NCBI GenBank assembly: GCA_030744095.1
Contig: JASLRF010000216.1
Span: 1-7,372, forward strand
Direction: 5' to 3'
Length of the DNA: 7,372 nucleotides
Origin: Pirellulaceae bacterium
GTDB taxonomy: Bacteria; Planctomycetota; Planctomycetia; Pirellulales; Pirellulaceae
The number at the start of each line of letters is the position of its first letter. Within the stretch, counting starts at the first letter, position 1. The notes beneath the pieces are model-generated. The model did not search any database, was not told where the DNA came from, and saw only the letters and a list, made by a program, of their open reading frames with translations. The translations under genes and the position numbers were made by a program. Shown here in pieces: positions 6,562 to 7,372 of this stretch.

Positions 6562-7215
6562 GAGCACACCACCCCCAACGCCGACCATACCGTAGTCCAT
6601 TTGCGGATAGGGATGCGAGTTGTGGCAATCGATGCAACTCGCTCTCATGCGGTCTGCGGTTGCGTACCGCAATGTCAATCGGCCGTTGACTTCTTCGACA
6701 CGAGAGAAGGGGCTATCGGGATTCGCGGAGAGTGCCTTCCATGCATCCTCGGCGAACGAATCACGTAATCCGCCGACGTTGTCGCGCCCGGGAAAGGGGT
6801 AAGGACTATAGAGGTACGTTGCCATGTCTGGGCCCGCAACGCCGATCTGCTCGCCTAACTTCATGCTCAGCGTGGCAGGTAGTGGGATCGCACCTTCGCG
6901 ATCGTGATAGTCGTGCGTAACTTCAATGCCATGCTCGCGAACTCGTTCGACGACTTCCGAGCTGTAGAGCGATCGAAATGTTGCCAGGGCTTCGGAATAG
7001 GCACGCGCGTTTTCCAACGCAATCGACTTGGCAATTACAGAGTGTGCATACGATTGGTGCCATAACAATAACACGGTGGCACTGGCAATCAGCAGCGTGA
7101 GCACCAAGACAGTGTGCTTTAGCAATGCGTTTGTGAAAGCGGCAAGGATCGATTCGAACCAGCCACGTCCAGCGTGCGAGGGCTCTCTATCGAGTTGCTG
7201 TGGCTCTCGGGACAT
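6559..7215 (-). CDS. Membrane-anchored DUF3365 (Tll0287-like) c-type heme sensor, sensor half of a split kinase
   Basis: 218 residues from ATG 7215. An upstream in-frame TTG at 7233 is possible, but the ATG has AGGA (7225-7228) nine bases before it. A cytoplasmic tail of about 32 residues precedes a membrane helix (33-53, KHTVLVLTLLIASATVLLLW), so the rest is probably periplasmic. The domain shows the DUF3365 pattern: ENARAYSEAL near the helix, YSPYPFPGR (136-144) and RASCIDCHNSHPYPQMDYG, with a CxxCH covalent heme site at 194-198. Family members are thought to sense redox state or a gaseous ligand through the heme. The protein ends at GVGGGVL, where relatives fused to kinases continue into a second membrane helix; here that helix is in the next open frame. 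This strongly suggests one ancestral sensor kinase. As it stands, the sensor would be anchored by one helix and would need to associate with the kinase to signal. Confidence 0.88.
   Translation of the reverse strand: MSREPQQLDREPSHAGRGWFESILAAFTNALLKHTVLVLTLLIASATVLLLWHQSYAHSVIAKSIALENARAYSEALATFRSLYSSEVVERVREHGIEVTHDYHDREGAIPLPATLSMKLGEQIGVAGPDMATYLYSPYPFPGRDNVGGLRDSFAEDAWKALSANPDSPFSRVEEVNGRLTLRYATADRMRASCIDCHNSHPYPQMDYGMVGVGGGVL
6622..6636 (-). other. CIDCH c-type heme attachment motif
   Basis: These bases encode Cys-Ile-Asp-Cys-His (residues 194-198 of the sensor). The two cysteines would form thioethers with heme and the histidine would be an axial ligand. Attachment requires export and the cytochrome c maturation machinery, consistent with the domain following a membrane helix. 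The distal ligand cannot be named from the sequence alone. Confidence 0.85.
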
Positions 7216-7224
7216 CAGGCGCCG

Positions 7225-7228
7225 TCCT
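7225..7228 (-). promoter_or_regulatory. Ribosome binding site favouring ATG 7215 over TTG 7233
   Basis: The minus strand reads TAGGA, nine bases, then ATG at 7213-7215. The earlier in-frame TTG would place this AGGA inside the coding region. The shorter protein keeps the complete membrane helix and sensor domain. Confidence 0.55.
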
Positions 7229-7266
7229 ACCAAAGTCTCGTGGCACTACACGAAGAGAACGTCTTC

Positions 7267-7282
7267 CGCGCAGAACTGCGCG
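7267..7282. promoter_or_regulatory. Perfect 7+7 palindrome in the leader of the heme sensor gene
   Basis: CGCGCAG and CTGCGCG flank a two-base centre (AA on the plus strand), about 52 to 67 bases before the sensor ATG and just downstream of the possible promoter. As DNA it could be a dimeric regulator site. As RNA it would form a six-pair GC-rich hairpin with a four-base loop. The arms are perfect; any regulatory role is inferred. Confidence 0.4.
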
Positions 7283-7298
7283 AATGTGCCAGTAAGAC

Positions 7299-7327
7299 AT
7301 CATACCGAATTGGCGTGACGTTACGAA
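7299..7327 (-). promoter_or_regulatory. Possible promoter of the heme sensor/kinase gene
   Basis: TATGAT (7299-7304, five of six against TATAAT) lies 17 bases after TTCGTA (7322-7327, three of six against TTGACA) on the minus strand. The -10 box is good and the -35 box is weak. Transcription would begin near 7292 and pass through the palindrome at 7267-7282. The gene could also be transcribed from beyond the window. Confidence 0.3.
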
Positions 7328-7372
7328 ACTTTTGCTTGAATCGCTGCAATCAGCTTCACCGAGCCGAACCGC
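7321..7372 (-). CDS. Possible C-terminal end of a further minus-strand gene (runs off the right edge)
   Basis: One minus-strand frame from the right edge reads RFGSVKLIAAIQAKVS and then TAA (7321-7323). The composition looks like an ordinary protein C-terminus, and a promoter for the next gene beginning right after its stop would be a normal arrangement. Sixteen residues are too few to identify a family, and another frame also stays open across this stretch, so this is a weak call. Confidence 0.2.
   Translation of the reverse strand, partial: RFGSVKLIAAIQAKVS

Noticed and set aside
5867..6562. 231-residue plus-strand open frame opposite the kinase
   Set aside because: It is entirely antisense to the PAS/HisKA coding region, with Ser/Arg-rich low-information sequence and no recognisable family.
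6208..6768. 186-residue plus-strand open frame spanning the sensor/kinase junction
   Set aside because: It is antisense to two well-supported coding regions. Its continuity across the TAA site carries no meaning for the real frame.

Overview
The window looks like the chromosome of a planctomycete, probably of the Pirellula/Rhodopirellula kind. That judgement is inferred from protein types, not from a marker gene. The clues are a TPR/zinc-peptidase protein with a WHEFCH...WLSEGISVYEE signature, a DUF4159 protein, a MoxR-family AAA+ ATPase and a heme-type DUF3365 sensor attached to a large hybrid histidine kinase. All recognisable genes lie on the minus strand, so the reading order is right to left.

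Right part (7372 to 4315): after a short leader with a possible promoter and a perfect 7+7 palindrome comes a membrane-anchored periplasmic DUF3365 sensor with one c-type heme motif (CIDCH). It stops at a TAA (6559-6561). The same reading frame then continues, with no shift, through eight more codons into a 739-residue hybrid kinase (TM, coiled coil, PAS, HisKA, HATPase_c, REC, Hpt). The simplest reading is one 966-residue sensor kinase cut by a single nonsense change (probably GAA to TAA), leaving either two proteins or a damaged gene. This is the most notable observation in the window.

Middle (4314 to 3791): 524 bases without a convincing gene. They hold three 19-bp tandem repeats just after the kinase stop, an imperfect inverted repeat, a good sigma70-like promoter facing the next gene, an imperfect palindrome over its expected start point, and a bulged hairpin in the leader.

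Left part (3790 to 1): a three-gene operon. An exported 876-residue protein carries a gluzincin-type zinc peptidase domain between two TPR arrays. Its stop overlaps the start of an exported DUF4159 protein by four bases (ATGA). After 68 bases comes a MoxR-family AAA+ ATPase, which runs off the left edge. MoxR ATPases next to DUF4159 proteins are a recurring planctomycete layout thought to act in chaperone-like assembly or maturation; the peptidase/TPR protein is probably the envelope-side member of that set.

No tRNA, rRNA, CRISPR array or intact mobile element was seen.
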